10,567 nt of DNA from positions 1 through 10,567 of the forward strand of contig LIHJ01000052.1 of the NCBI GenBank assembly GCA_001399805.1. The letters run 5' to 3'. The notes below the pieces were generated by a model. It saw nothing but the letters and a program-made list of their open reading frames with translations. It had not been told where the DNA came from and searched no databases. The stretch comes from Candidatus Bathyarchaeota archaeon BA1. GTDB lineage: Archaea > Thermoproteota > Bathyarchaeia > Bathyarchaeales > Bathyarchaeaceae. The position numbers and the translations under genes are program-made. This document shows positions 1-6,041 of this stretch, in pieces (the stretch's first letter is position 1; each line of letters opens with the position of its first letter).

Positions 1-155
1 GCGTAACCAGCTGGTATCGAGATGAGCATAGCGAGGGAAACGACGATAAGCGCTACGATGACGCTTGTCTTCAGAGAGTCTATCACGCTCACAGCCCAAA
101 AAATGCAGCTTTCTCGATGCCTAAGGCTACTCGCCAATAATCCAATCTGTCTGAG
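1..155 (-). pseudogene. 5'-truncated MalG-type ABC transporter permease remnant (runs off left edge)
   Basis: The reading frame is open from just after a TAA at 156-158 to the window edge. From about position 110 it reads FWAVSVIDSLKTSVIVALIV and then SLAMLISIPAGYA, the typical second membrane helix of the MalG/CUT1 family of carbohydrate ABC permeases (pattern N/D-S-L-x-x-S-x-x-V-A-L ... P-A-G-Y-A). The first membrane helix and the 60-80 residues that normally come before this point are missing. The only upstream sequence is about 20 non-hydrophobic residues without a convincing start or ribosome site. A second frame reads INSDRLDYWRVALGIEKAAFF up to a run of six T at about 98-103, where a frameshift would join it to the permease frame, so the copy may be both frameshifted and truncated. 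It lies 20 bases beyond the end of vapC. The downstream part is not visible, so a very short-leader permease cannot be fully excluded. Confidence 0.55.
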
Positions 156-175
156 TTAATAAGTCATTAACCCTT

Positions 176-583
176 TCAATCTATGTTGATCCAAATTCTC
201 TTGACCTCTTTAACCTTGTCAAGGCCTTCATCTTCACTTACTATGTGGCTTACTCCAACCTTCTCCATGGTGGCAAGGTGTATGGCGTCAGATGGCTTTA
301 GGTCATATTTAAGAAGATATTTTTCTACAGGTTTTATGTCCTCCTCGCTTATGGGTATGATCTCTATGTAGGGTGATACAATGTTTCTGAGGAAATTCAG
401 TGTGACATTGTAAGGAAGCCCATACCTCTTTCTGGATATGTATAGGACTTCGTCTACGACCAATACGTTAGTGAAAAGCGTTTCTTCCAGCAGTTTCCTA
501 TAGAGTTTCTCGATGTCTCTTCTCTCATCACCTAGCATCGTGTTCATGTAGATCAGGAAATTTGCATCTAAGAATATCTTCAA
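176..583 (-). CDS. vapC: VapC-type PIN-domain ribonuclease toxin
   Basis: A 135-residue protein covering a single PIN domain. PIN toxins of VapBC modules are Mg2+-dependent RNases that cut tRNA, rRNA or mRNA when their antitoxin is lost. The four expected acidic positions are visible: D6 (IFLDAN), E45 (VVDEVLY), D99 (KPSDAIHLA) and D118 within SEDEGLD (E117 and D122 nearby). The length is normal for the family and nothing looks broken. The start is TTG at 583, whose last two bases overlap the antitoxin TGA stop (TTGA). The choice is supported by a GGAGG at 591-595 seven bases upstream, inside the end of vapB, and by the catalytic D6 sitting right after it. Translation is therefore probably coupled to vapB. 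RNase activity and target are inferred from the family. Confidence 0.9.
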   Translation of the reverse strand: MKIFLDANFLIYMNTMLGDERRDIEKLYRKLLEETLFTNVLVVDEVLYISRKRYGLPYNVTLNFLRNIVSPYIEIIPISEEDIKPVEKYLLKYDLKPSDAIHLATMEKVGVSHIVSEDEGLDKVKEVKRIWINID

Positions 584-852
584 ACCCCGCCCTCCTCAAA
601 CTCCATTTCAAGGTGGACCTTTCTGAGGTCACCCAGCTTTGGTCCCTCCACCCCCATACTCCTAATCTTCTTCACGTGCTCTTCAAGTCTGGCCATCACT
701 TCGTCCAGGGATGGCCTTCCCCTTATCAGAAGCCCTTCAACCGTAGGCTCTATCATGACCGATCGGCCCTCCTTCATGCCATACTTATCCCTGAAAATCT
801 TCGGTATGAGTATGTGTCCCTTATTCCCAACCTTAACTCTGAGTTCCACCAT
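580..852 (-). CDS. vapB: AbrB/SpoVT-type antitoxin of the VapBC module
   Basis: A 90-residue protein. Residues 1-48 form a swapped-hairpin AbrB domain (VKVGNKGHILIPKIFRDKYG, then MKEGRSVMIEPTVEGLLI), which dimerises and binds DNA. The tail, roughly residues 50-90, is charged and helical (LDEVMARLEEHVKKIR, then an acidic EMEFEEGGV end) and is the part expected to wrap around and block the PIN toxin. It precedes vapC with a four-base overlap, the standard antitoxin-first order, which lets the VapBC complex repress its own promoter. A TATA box at 883-890 and a small inverted repeat at 870-881 lie directly upstream. The start ATG at 852 is about 8-10 bases from the predicted transcript start, so the message is almost leaderless. 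Confidence 0.88.
   Translation of the reverse strand: MVELRVKVGNKGHILIPKIFRDKYGMKEGRSVMIEPTVEGLLIRGRPSLDEVMARLEEHVKKIRSMGVEGPKLGDLRKVHLEMEFEEGGV
591..595 (-). promoter_or_regulatory. Shine-Dalgarno site deciding the TTG start of vapC
   Basis: GGAGG on the minus strand, inside the last codons of vapB (Glu-Glu-Gly), seven bases before the TTG at 583. It supports the unusual start codon and coupled translation of toxin after antitoxin. Confidence 0.6.
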
Positions 853-869
853 TGTTATCCCAAGTTATA

Positions 870-881
870 CTCCGGTTGGAG
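870..881. promoter_or_regulatory. Candidate vapBC operator (short inverted repeat)
   Basis: CTCCGGTTGGAG on the plus strand: four-base arms CTCC/GGAG around four bases. It sits between the vapB TATA box (883-890) and the vapB start, where a bound VapBC complex would block the initiating polymerase. Arms this short can occur by chance, so the support comes from position plus the known self-repression of VapBC modules. Confidence 0.35.
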
Positions 882-882
882 A

Positions 883-890
883 TATTTAAA
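883..890 (-). promoter_or_regulatory. TATA box of vapBC
   Basis: TTTAAATA on the minus strand, 30 bases before the vapB ATG. An archaeal transcript would start about 22-25 bases downstream of the box centre, giving a leader of only a few bases. Confidence 0.55.
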
Positions 891-940
891 CTCTTGTACA
901 ACTTCAGAACATGCTGTTAACACATAACGTAAAGGTTAGG

Positions 941-1645
941 TTAAAGAAGTGAGCGAAGTTCAGCTAAGCGGTGGATGGTGTGGTGCGGTTTCAGAGGGAT
1001 GTCCCATTCTCTGCGATGGATGAGTATAGCTTTCATCCCAGCGGCAATAGCCCCCTTGATGTCAACGAAGGCCTTGTCGCCGACCATCAAGCATCTCTCC
1101 GCTGGAGCGCCTAATCTTCGAGCTGCCAGCAGAAAAAGTTCTGGGCTGGGCTTTCTCTCCATTATGTCCTCCCCGCCCACAACCACAGCGTCAACGTATT
1201 TCTCTAAACCAGTTAATGCTACTCTCCAACGTTTCATGCCTGGGGTTCCGTCAGTATCCGTGACCAGGCCGATTTTATATCCCTTAGACCTAAGGTACTC
1301 TAGGGTTGGGATAGCATCTTCATAAGGTGGGCTGTTATTGGCATAGGCTGTCCAATAGGCTTTCGTCAACCTTTGTGCTGTTTTCTTTGAGAGTCTCCTC
1401 CCGCCCAGCATTCGAAAAAGTGTAGGCCACCAATTGTCCCTCTCACGAATCAGCTTGACTTCCATCTCATCATCAAAATCTGAAACCTGCCTCAGCAAGT
1501 CTTGGAAGTTCACCTGGATGCCTCGCAATTTGAGTGATGATATAAGCATCTTGCTCACTTCGATGTGGGCGGCCTGTTGACCCTTGAACGAGTCAATAAG
1601 TGTCTCGTCTAGGTCAAATAAGACAGCGTCGACTTGTAGGAACAT
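941..1645 (-). CDS. HAD-superfamily hydrolase (phosphatase, Gph/PpaX-like)
   Basis: A 234-residue haloacid-dehalogenase-type hydrolase, predicted to remove phosphate from a small cytosolic metabolite. All four HAD motifs are present: motif I FDLDET with nucleophile D11 and acid/base D13; motif II LVTDTDG with T129; motif III lysine K165 (ERKPSPELF); motif IV VGDKAFVD with D190 and D195. Residues about 20-95 between motifs I and II form a helical cap (C1 type), as in phosphoglycolate and beta-phosphoglucomutase-like phosphatases, and the length fits these families. The start ATG at 1645 has GGAG about ten bases upstream, and a TTTTAAG at about 1673-1679 could be its own TATA box. The substrate cannot be read from the sequence. 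A decayed second copy of its first 20 codons lies at 1994-2080, on the other side of the small gene at 1691-1921. Confidence 0.85.
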   Translation of the reverse strand: MFLQVDAVLFDLDETLIDSFKGQQAAHIEVSKMLISSLKLRGIQVNFQDLLRQVSDFDDEMEVKLIRERDNWWPTLFRMLGGRRLSKKTAQRLTKAYWTAYANNSPPYEDAIPTLEYLRSKGYKIGLVTDTDGTPGMKRWRVALTGLEKYVDAVVVGGEDIMERKPSPELFLLAARRLGAPAERCLMVGDKAFVDIKGAIAAGMKAILIHRREWDIPLKPHHTIHRLAELRSLL

Positions 1646-1690
1646 GCCTCATTTTCTCCAGGGTGAGTTTCGCTTAAAAGTGAGGGAATA

Positions 1691-1921
1691 TCATTCCGTT
1701 TTAACGATCTCGCCGAGAAGATTTTTTCTTATCTTCATATAGGTTTCGGGGTCTATTTTTCCGTACACCCGCATTGCCTCTAGGGCGCCGGCTAGGCTCA
1801 TACACGCCTCGGCCGTCCTTCTAAAGAACTCCTCTTCCTCCTCTCCTCTTTTCCTTGCATCATCCAATGCCTCGTGTAAGCTTTGAAGAGCCCTCTCAAT
1901 CGCCATGGCCAGCTTCGTCAT
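1691..1921 (-). CDS. Small all-helical protein of unknown function
   Basis: I do not recognise this protein. From the ATG at 1921 it is 76 residues, begins MTKLAMAIERALQSLHEALD, and appears entirely helical. It has a charged stretch with five consecutive glutamates around residues 26-30 (RKRGEEEEEFFRR), a small-residue amphipathic segment (EACMSLAGALEAMRVYG) and a C-terminal IDPETYMKIRKNLLGEI. There is no signal peptide, membrane helix, Cys/His cluster or obvious DNA-binding motif. An in-frame ATG at 1963 would add 14 residues, but it has no ribosome site, whereas the ATG at 1921 is preceded by AGGTGGG ending three bases upstream, so I prefer 1921. It ends 45 bases before the HAD hydrolase on the same strand and could be co-transcribed with it. 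The heptad-like spacing suggests a helical bundle or dimer; any function would be a guess. Confidence 0.6.
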   Translation of the reverse strand: MTKLAMAIERALQSLHEALDDARKRGEEEEEFFRRTAEACMSLAGALEAMRVYGKIDPETYMKIRKNLLGEIVKTE

Positions 1922-1993
1922 TTTCCCACCTACCAAGACCGAGTGTAATTTAGATCTCGCCATGTATTAACTTTGTTGTGTGAGGAGGGTAAT

Positions 1994-2080
1994 TCAAACA
2001 TATAGAAGTTCTGAGGCGACTTTAAGTGAGTCAATCAGTGTCTCATCCAGGTTAAATGGGATCGCGTCGACCTGCAAGAA
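1994..2080 (-). pseudogene. Decayed duplicate of the HAD hydrolase 5' end
   Basis: On the minus strand this reads FLQVDAIPFNLDETLIDSLK, then eight further codons and a TGA. The first 18 codons match residues 2-19 of the intact HAD protein (FLQVDAVLFDLDETLIDS) except for three replacements: V to I, L to P, and the nucleophile D11 to N. Over 53 aligned bases (2028-2080 against 1590-1642) I count 42 identities. Most differences are synonymous third-position changes, which implies the copy diverged as a working gene before it decayed. The ATG is gone and the codon before TTC is TGA. Nothing after about codon 20 resembles the HAD gene, so only the 5' end survives. Confidence 0.8.
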
Positions 2081-2138
2081 TCAATCAAGGTAATTGAAGC
2101 CACCATTCTAAGGGAATAGCGAACGCACTTTTGTCTTG

Positions 2139-3212
2139 CTATGGCTTCATTGCATGAAGTTTTGATTTATCTAAGATCAAGTAAACGTCACCCTCAAAAA
2201 CGTGCTCGGGGTCAGGATCGCTTATGGTTGCGAGCCATTCAATTCCATTGGTGTTTATGAAGTACTGAATGTTCGAGCCGAGGAACGATGTCGATTCCAC
2301 CCCACCTTTGAGAACATTTATCCTATCTTTAGGGCGATTTTTTGAGATGACTATGGATTCGGATCTGCAGGTGACGGTGGCTTTATCGCCCACGTTAAAG
2401 GCGGGGTCTGGATATAGCCAAAGCGGTTCACCAACCCCTATATCTATGGACATCTCCTCCTTCGTTACATCAATCACCTCACCTTCGATGAAGTTTCGCA
2501 TGCCTATGAACTCGGCCACGAACCTGTTCTTGGGCTTAAAGTAAATTTCTTGAGGCGGGCCCTCCTGCATTTTTAAGCCCTTATTCATCACTGCCACCTT
2601 GTCCGAAATACTTAATGCCTCTTCTTGGTCGTGCGTCACGTAAACCGCGGATATTTTGAGCTTCCGCTGGAGCTCCCTTATCTCTCTTCGCATACCTAGC
2701 CTAAGCTTCGCGTCGAGATTACTTAAAGGTTCATCGAATAGCAATACCTCTGGCTCTATGATCAACGCTCGTGATAAGGCAACCCGCTGCTGTTCACCTC
2801 CGCTTAACTGCATTGGGCTTCTATCCTCATACCCTTGAAGGTTAACGAGTGCTAAAGCATCCTTTACCTTTTTCTCGATTTCCTTCTTGGGCAACTTTCT
2901 GATCTTCAGACCGTAGGCTATGTTCTCAAAAACGCTCATATGTGGAAAAAGAGCATAGTCCTGAAAGACCATCGCCGTATTGCGTTTGAAAGGAGGAATC
3001 CCATTAACTAGTTTGCCCCCTATGTAAACCTCACCTGAGTCTGGGTCATAAAAGCCAGCGATCATGCGGAGGCTCGTGGTCTTCCCGCATCCGCTTGGCC
3101 CCAGTAAAGTCACAAAGCTTCCCTTTTCCACTTCTAATGAGAAGTCCATCACCGCAACTGTCCTTCCGAACATTTTCGTCGTATTTTTCATTTCCACCGC
3201 TAGTTGTGGCAT
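2139..3212 (-). CDS. ABC transporter ATP-binding subunit (FbpC/AfuC/PotA class)
   Basis: A 357-residue ATPase that powers import through the permease encoded just upstream, located on the cytoplasmic face of the membrane. Motifs in order: Walker A GPSGCGKTT (38-46), Q-loop Q84 (MVFQDYALFP), signature LSGGEQQR (136-143), Walker B LLFDEP (157-162), D-loop SNLDAK and switch H194 (YVTHDQEEA). Residues from about 240 to the end form the TOBE/OB-type regulatory region found in the iron/polyamine/maltose class. All catalytic residues are intact. The gene begins nine bases after the permease stop, and its ribosome site GAGGT (3219-3223) overlaps that TGA, indicating coupled translation. It is the last gene of the importer operon. 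Class is certain; substrate is not. Confidence 0.92.
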   Translation of the reverse strand: MPQLAVEMKNTTKMFGRTVAVMDFSLEVEKGSFVTLLGPSGCGKTTSLRMIAGFYDPDSGEVYIGGKLVNGIPPFKRNTAMVFQDYALFPHMSVFENIAYGLKIRKLPKKEIEKKVKDALALVNLQGYEDRSPMQLSGGEQQRVALSRALIIEPEVLLFDEPLSNLDAKLRLGMRREIRELQRKLKISAVYVTHDQEEALSISDKVAVMNKGLKMQEGPPQEIYFKPKNRFVAEFIGMRNFIEGEVIDVTKEEMSIDIGVGEPLWLYPDPAFNVGDKATVTCRSESIVISKNRPKDRINVLKGGVESTSFLGSNIQYFINTNGIEWLATISDPDPEHVFEGDVYLILDKSKLHAMKP

Positions 3213-3221
3213 ATGATTACC

Positions 3222-4853
3222 TCAAATTTGGAATAACTGAGCCTTCTTCCCGAAAGTGAAGCGGAATAACATCAAGGCGCCTATCGTTATCAGGATCAAT
3301 GTGGACGAGAGGGCAGCCGCATACCCCCAATAAGCATGTTCAGCCAGCCCAAGTATGAAGGTGGTTGCAACATTCCATCTTGGGGTTACCAGGAATATCA
3401 CTGAGCTTACCGTGTTTATTGACCTTATGAAGGAGTAAACTAGCCCGCCTGTGAATGCCGTCTTTAAAAGCGGCAGATTTATTCTAATCAGGGTTTGCCC
3501 GGTATTTGCCCCGAGGTTTGCTGAGGCCTCCTCGATCGATGGCGATATCTGCTCGAACGAAGCTTTCCCAGCCCTCACGCCAACTGGAAGTTCGCGTATT
3601 ATCATGTTCAGCAGTATCGCCCATGCAGTGCCATGAATGAGAAGCGGGGGCTTATTGAAGGCGAGCACAAAGCCTATGCCCATCACCGTTCCCGGGATGG
3701 CGAATGAAAGCACCGAGAGAAGGTCTATGGCCCTCCTGCCCAAAAACTCCTTTCTCGAAATCAAATATGCAACAATTACCCCCAAAATGCCGTTTATAAG
3801 CCCTGTTGCGCCAGCAAATATCAGGGCATTTCTCAAAGCTGGTGCTCGGCCAACAACATACCATAGGTTTTCAGAAGTGAGGGAGTAATCTACCCCCCAT
3901 GTCTTTACTATACCCCCAAAAAATATTCCACCATAAATCAGCCAGAGCAACACAACTACTGCAAGGCAGGCGATAAAGACAAACCATTTGATCCACTTAT
4001 TGATCGGTCTTGTCCCCAGCGGAGAATAAGTTCTGCCTATGGTTATGTAGGATCTTCGTCTTAACCAATAATCCTGAAGGAAAAAGAATACTATGGCGGG
4101 GATGAGCAGGAACACACAAAGTGCGGAAGCCATCTCATAGTTGCCCAAGCCCATCACCCAGGCATAAGCCTCTGTGGGCAAAACCCTGAAGTCGCCAGCA
4201 ATTAACAGTGGGTTGCCGAAGTCAGCCAGAACGCTGGAAGCAACAAGCAGGCTGGCCCCTAGAAGCCCGGGCATGAGCAGCGGCAGAGTGACGGTGCGAA
4301 ACGCCTCCCTGCCATTTGCACCCAGATTGTGGGCGGCGTATTCTAACGATGGGTTGAGCGCCCTGAGAACGCCCACGATCAAAAGGTAAGCCAAGGGAAA
4401 GAACGTGAGGGTCTGAACCGCCCAGAGCCCATGCCATCCATAAATTTCGAACTCCTGCCCAAATAAACCGTAGGTGAAGAAGCCCCTCCGCCCGAAGAGT
4501 AAGATGAAGGAAAGGCCCACAACAAATGGGGGGGAAATGATGGGGAGGATGGCCGTGGCTTCGAAAATCCTTTTGCCGGGAACATCCGTGCGGACGACGA
4601 GATATGCGAACAAGAAACCTAAGAAAAGGGAGGACAGGCTGGAGACAGCACACATAAAAAGTGTGTTAAAAAGACTTCTATTTAGAGGCGGGTCGGAGAA
4701 AAATTTCACGTAATTGTTAAGTGAAATTTCTTCCCGTACAAAAAGGCTTCCCCATACTAGGTTAATGAGAGGCCATACCACAAAGGTTACAAATAAAAAA
4801 ATGGAAAATAAGATTAGAAGTAGGGCTATAGGGTCCTGTAGCAGTCTCCGCAT
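3222..4853 (-). CDS. Fused two-domain ABC transporter permease (FbpB/AfuB class)
   Basis: A 543-residue integral membrane protein with two homologous permease halves, the normal build of FbpB/SfuB/AfuB-type permeases, so a single gene supplies both halves of the channel. The first half carries its EAA coupling loop at about 171-196 (EYAAHNLGANGREAFRTVTL) and the second at about 441-466 (EEASANLGANTGQTLIRINL). Both contain the conserved Ala/Gly-Ala core that docks onto the ATPase. I estimate about twelve hydrophobic segments, six per half, with a polar linker around residues 262-290 (LRRRSYITIGRTYSPLGTRP). The start ATG at 4853 is 28 bases after the binding-protein stop, with a modest GCAGGA site. 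The frame is intact throughout. It is the middle gene of the operon. Confidence 0.92.
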   Translation of the reverse strand: MRRLLQDPIALLLILFSIFLFVTFVVWPLINLVWGSLFVREEISLNNYVKFFSDPPLNRSLFNTLFMCAVSSLSSLFLGFLFAYLVVRTDVPGKRIFEATAILPIISPPFVVGLSFILLFGRRGFFTYGLFGQEFEIYGWHGLWAVQTLTFFPLAYLLIVGVLRALNPSLEYAAHNLGANGREAFRTVTLPLLMPGLLGASLLVASSVLADFGNPLLIAGDFRVLPTEAYAWVMGLGNYEMASALCVFLLIPAIVFFFLQDYWLRRRSYITIGRTYSPLGTRPINKWIKWFVFIACLAVVVLLWLIYGGIFFGGIVKTWGVDYSLTSENLWYVVGRAPALRNALIFAGATGLINGILGVIVAYLISRKEFLGRRAIDLLSVLSFAIPGTVMGIGFVLAFNKPPLLIHGTAWAILLNMIIRELPVGVRAGKASFEQISPSIEEASANLGANTGQTLIRINLPLLKTAFTGGLVYSFIRSINTVSSVIFLVTPRWNVATTFILGLAEHAYWGYAAALSSTLILITIGALMLFRFTFGKKAQLFQI

Positions 4854-4881
4854 TTCCTGCCCTCTTTTTGATTTGCCGGGA

Positions 4882-5937
4882 TTATTTACCTGTTAGGGCC
4901 TTCCATTTCGCGATGATAGCGTCGTATTGCTCCGCGGTCCATTTGAAATCGAATTTAACTAGTTTTATGTCCTTTAGCGGAACCGTGCCAGGGCGCATCT
5001 TTACGTCTGGTCTTGTTGAGATTCGGAATGACAAGTCAGTGTGTATCTGCCCTGCGTCTTTTCCAAGCACCCAGTCTATGAACTTCTTGGCAGCCTCTGT
5101 ATTTGGTCCTCCCTTGATTATCGAAACCCCTCCTATTTCCCAGCCAGTATCAGGTGGATATACAACACTAAGCGGGTATCCAGCGCCAGCGACCTTCAAG
5201 GCATCATGGCCAAAAACAATGCCAATCCCCACCTCACCAGCCGCCGCTATTCTAGCCGGGGCAGCCCCGCTCTTGTGGTAATACTTTATCTGTTTGTCAA
5301 GCTCGGCGATGTATTTCCAGCCAGCATCCTCTCCCAACCTGAACAGCTGCGTGCAGACGATGGTGTAAGCTGTCCCAGAAGTATATGGAAAAGCCATCAT
5401 GATTTCCCCCTTGAACTCGGGCTTCAAGAGGTCATCCCAAGTCTTAGGGGCCACCAACTTCTTCGCCTTTATCCAGTCCTTGTTAACTGCGAAGGCGATA
5501 GCTCCGAGATAGAAGCCATACCAATAACCCTCCGGGTCGCTGTGGTAACGTTTATCTATCTCAGCTCCGATTGGCGAGATGTATTTCTCCAAGAGCCCAT
5601 CTAATCTAAGCGTCTCGTGGTACGTATTTGGACCGCCTAGGAAAATGTCAGCCATTGGCCTATCTTTCTCAGCCCTTATCCTGGCGGTGAGCTCGCCAGC
5701 CGACAATCTTATGTAGTCTGCGGTGATGCCCGTTGCTTTCTTGAAGTCGTCAAGCATCCTTTCGATTTCAAACTCATGTATCGCGCCGTAGACCATCACG
5801 GGCCCCTTAACCGGTGCTGGTGCCAGCATCCAAAAGTAGATTCCAGCGGATACTGCCGCTATTACAACTATCGCCGCGATGCCGATGGCTAAAGCCTTAG
5901 TGATCCCAGACTTCGATCTCAAAATTTTTTTAATCAA
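4882..5937 (-). CDS. ABC transporter substrate-binding protein, FbpA/AfuA-like, membrane-anchored
   Basis: A 351-residue extracellular binding protein. After a basic start (MIKKILRSKS), residues 14-38 form one long hydrophobic segment. There is no Cys lipobox and no clear cleavage site, so it is probably tethered by this helix or processed by a type-IV-pilin-like peptidase near KSG-ITK, as for some archaeal binding proteins. The mature fold begins VMVYGAIHEFEIERMLDDF, the usual opening of the iron/phosphonate/sugar-phosphate cluster, with H54 in the position of the FbpA iron-ligand histidine. The ligand-loop motif YTSGTAYT (185-192) and KSGAAPARIAAAGEVGIGI (212-230) are also typical. Where iron-binding FbpA has an adjacent tyrosine pair, this protein reads VFGHDALK, which argues against iron. 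The start is TTG at 5937, supported by AGGTGA (5943-5948) five bases upstream; the nearby ATG at 5941 is followed by a stop after three codons. Confidence 0.88.
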   Translation of the reverse strand: MIKKILRSKSGITKALAIGIAAIVVIAAVSAGIYFWMLAPAPVKGPVMVYGAIHEFEIERMLDDFKKATGITADYIRLSAGELTARIRAEKDRPMADIFLGGPNTYHETLRLDGLLEKYISPIGAEIDKRYHSDPEGYWYGFYLGAIAFAVNKDWIKAKKLVAPKTWDDLLKPEFKGEIMMAFPYTSGTAYTIVCTQLFRLGEDAGWKYIAELDKQIKYYHKSGAAPARIAAAGEVGIGIVFGHDALKVAGAGYPLSVVYPPDTGWEIGGVSIIKGGPNTEAAKKFIDWVLGKDAGQIHTDLSFRISTRPDVKMRPGTVPLKDIKLVKFDFKWTAEQYDAIIAKWKALTGK

Positions 5938-5942
5938 TCATA

Positions 5943-5948
5943 TCACCT
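5943..5948 (-). promoter_or_regulatory. Shine-Dalgarno site deciding the TTG start of the binding protein
   Basis: AGGTGA on the minus strand, five bases before TTG at 5937. An ATG at 5941 sits between them but reads ATG ATT GAT TAA, so it can only make a three-residue peptide; the TTG is the only start giving the basic N-terminus and membrane segment. Confidence 0.6.
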
Positions 5949-5973
5949 ACCATCATTTATCAAGGAGGTTTTG

Positions 5974-5981
5974 TATATAAA
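5974..5981 (-). promoter_or_regulatory. TATA box of the ABC importer operon
   Basis: TTTATATA on the minus strand, 36 bases before the TTG start. A transcript start about 24 bases downstream leaves a leader of roughly a dozen bases that includes the AGGTGA site, which is internally consistent. Confidence 0.6.
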
Positions 5982-5984
5982 CTT

Positions 5985-6001
5985 TTATGAAGTCTTCATA
6001 A
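5985..6001. promoter_or_regulatory. 17-bp perfect palindrome, candidate operator of the importer operon
   Basis: TTATGAAGTCTTCATAA: eight-base arms around one central base, with no mismatch. It lies three bases upstream of the importer TATA box, over the position where TFB contacts the BRE, and about 370 bases before the divergent uxaE-like gene. Its size and symmetry fit a dimeric winged-helix or ribbon-helix-helix regulator. I found no second full copy in the window; half-sites TTATGAAG and ATGAAG recur nearby (for example around 6097 and 6196-6203). Confidence 0.5.
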
Positions 6002-6013
6002 TCATCGATTTTT

Positions 6014-6041
6014 CGTGCTTGGCATTGTCTCGCTAAGCACG
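6014..6041. repeat. Inverted repeat with 7-bp arms
   Basis: CGTGCTT at 6014-6020 and its exact complement AAGCACG at 6035-6041, separated by 14 bases. It could form a small stem-loop or be a spaced protein site in the divergent control region. It overlaps the start of the truncated isomerase-like stub. No T-run follows, so it is not a terminator. Confidence 0.3.

Noticed and set aside
562..927. Rightward open frame antisense to vapB and its promoter
   Set aside because: It crosses the vapB TATA box and has no motif; the leftward vapBC pair is fully explained.
4222..4653. Leftward open frame of 143 codons inside the permease gene in another frame
   Set aside because: Same strand but a different frame from a clear twelve-helix permease; composition is His/Pro/Ser/Arg-rich with no domain.
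5041..5604. Long rightward open frame of 187 codons antisense to the binding-protein gene
   Set aside because: The opposite strand encodes a full binding protein with family motifs and operon spacing; the antisense translation is low-complexity with no recognisable domain or ribosome site.
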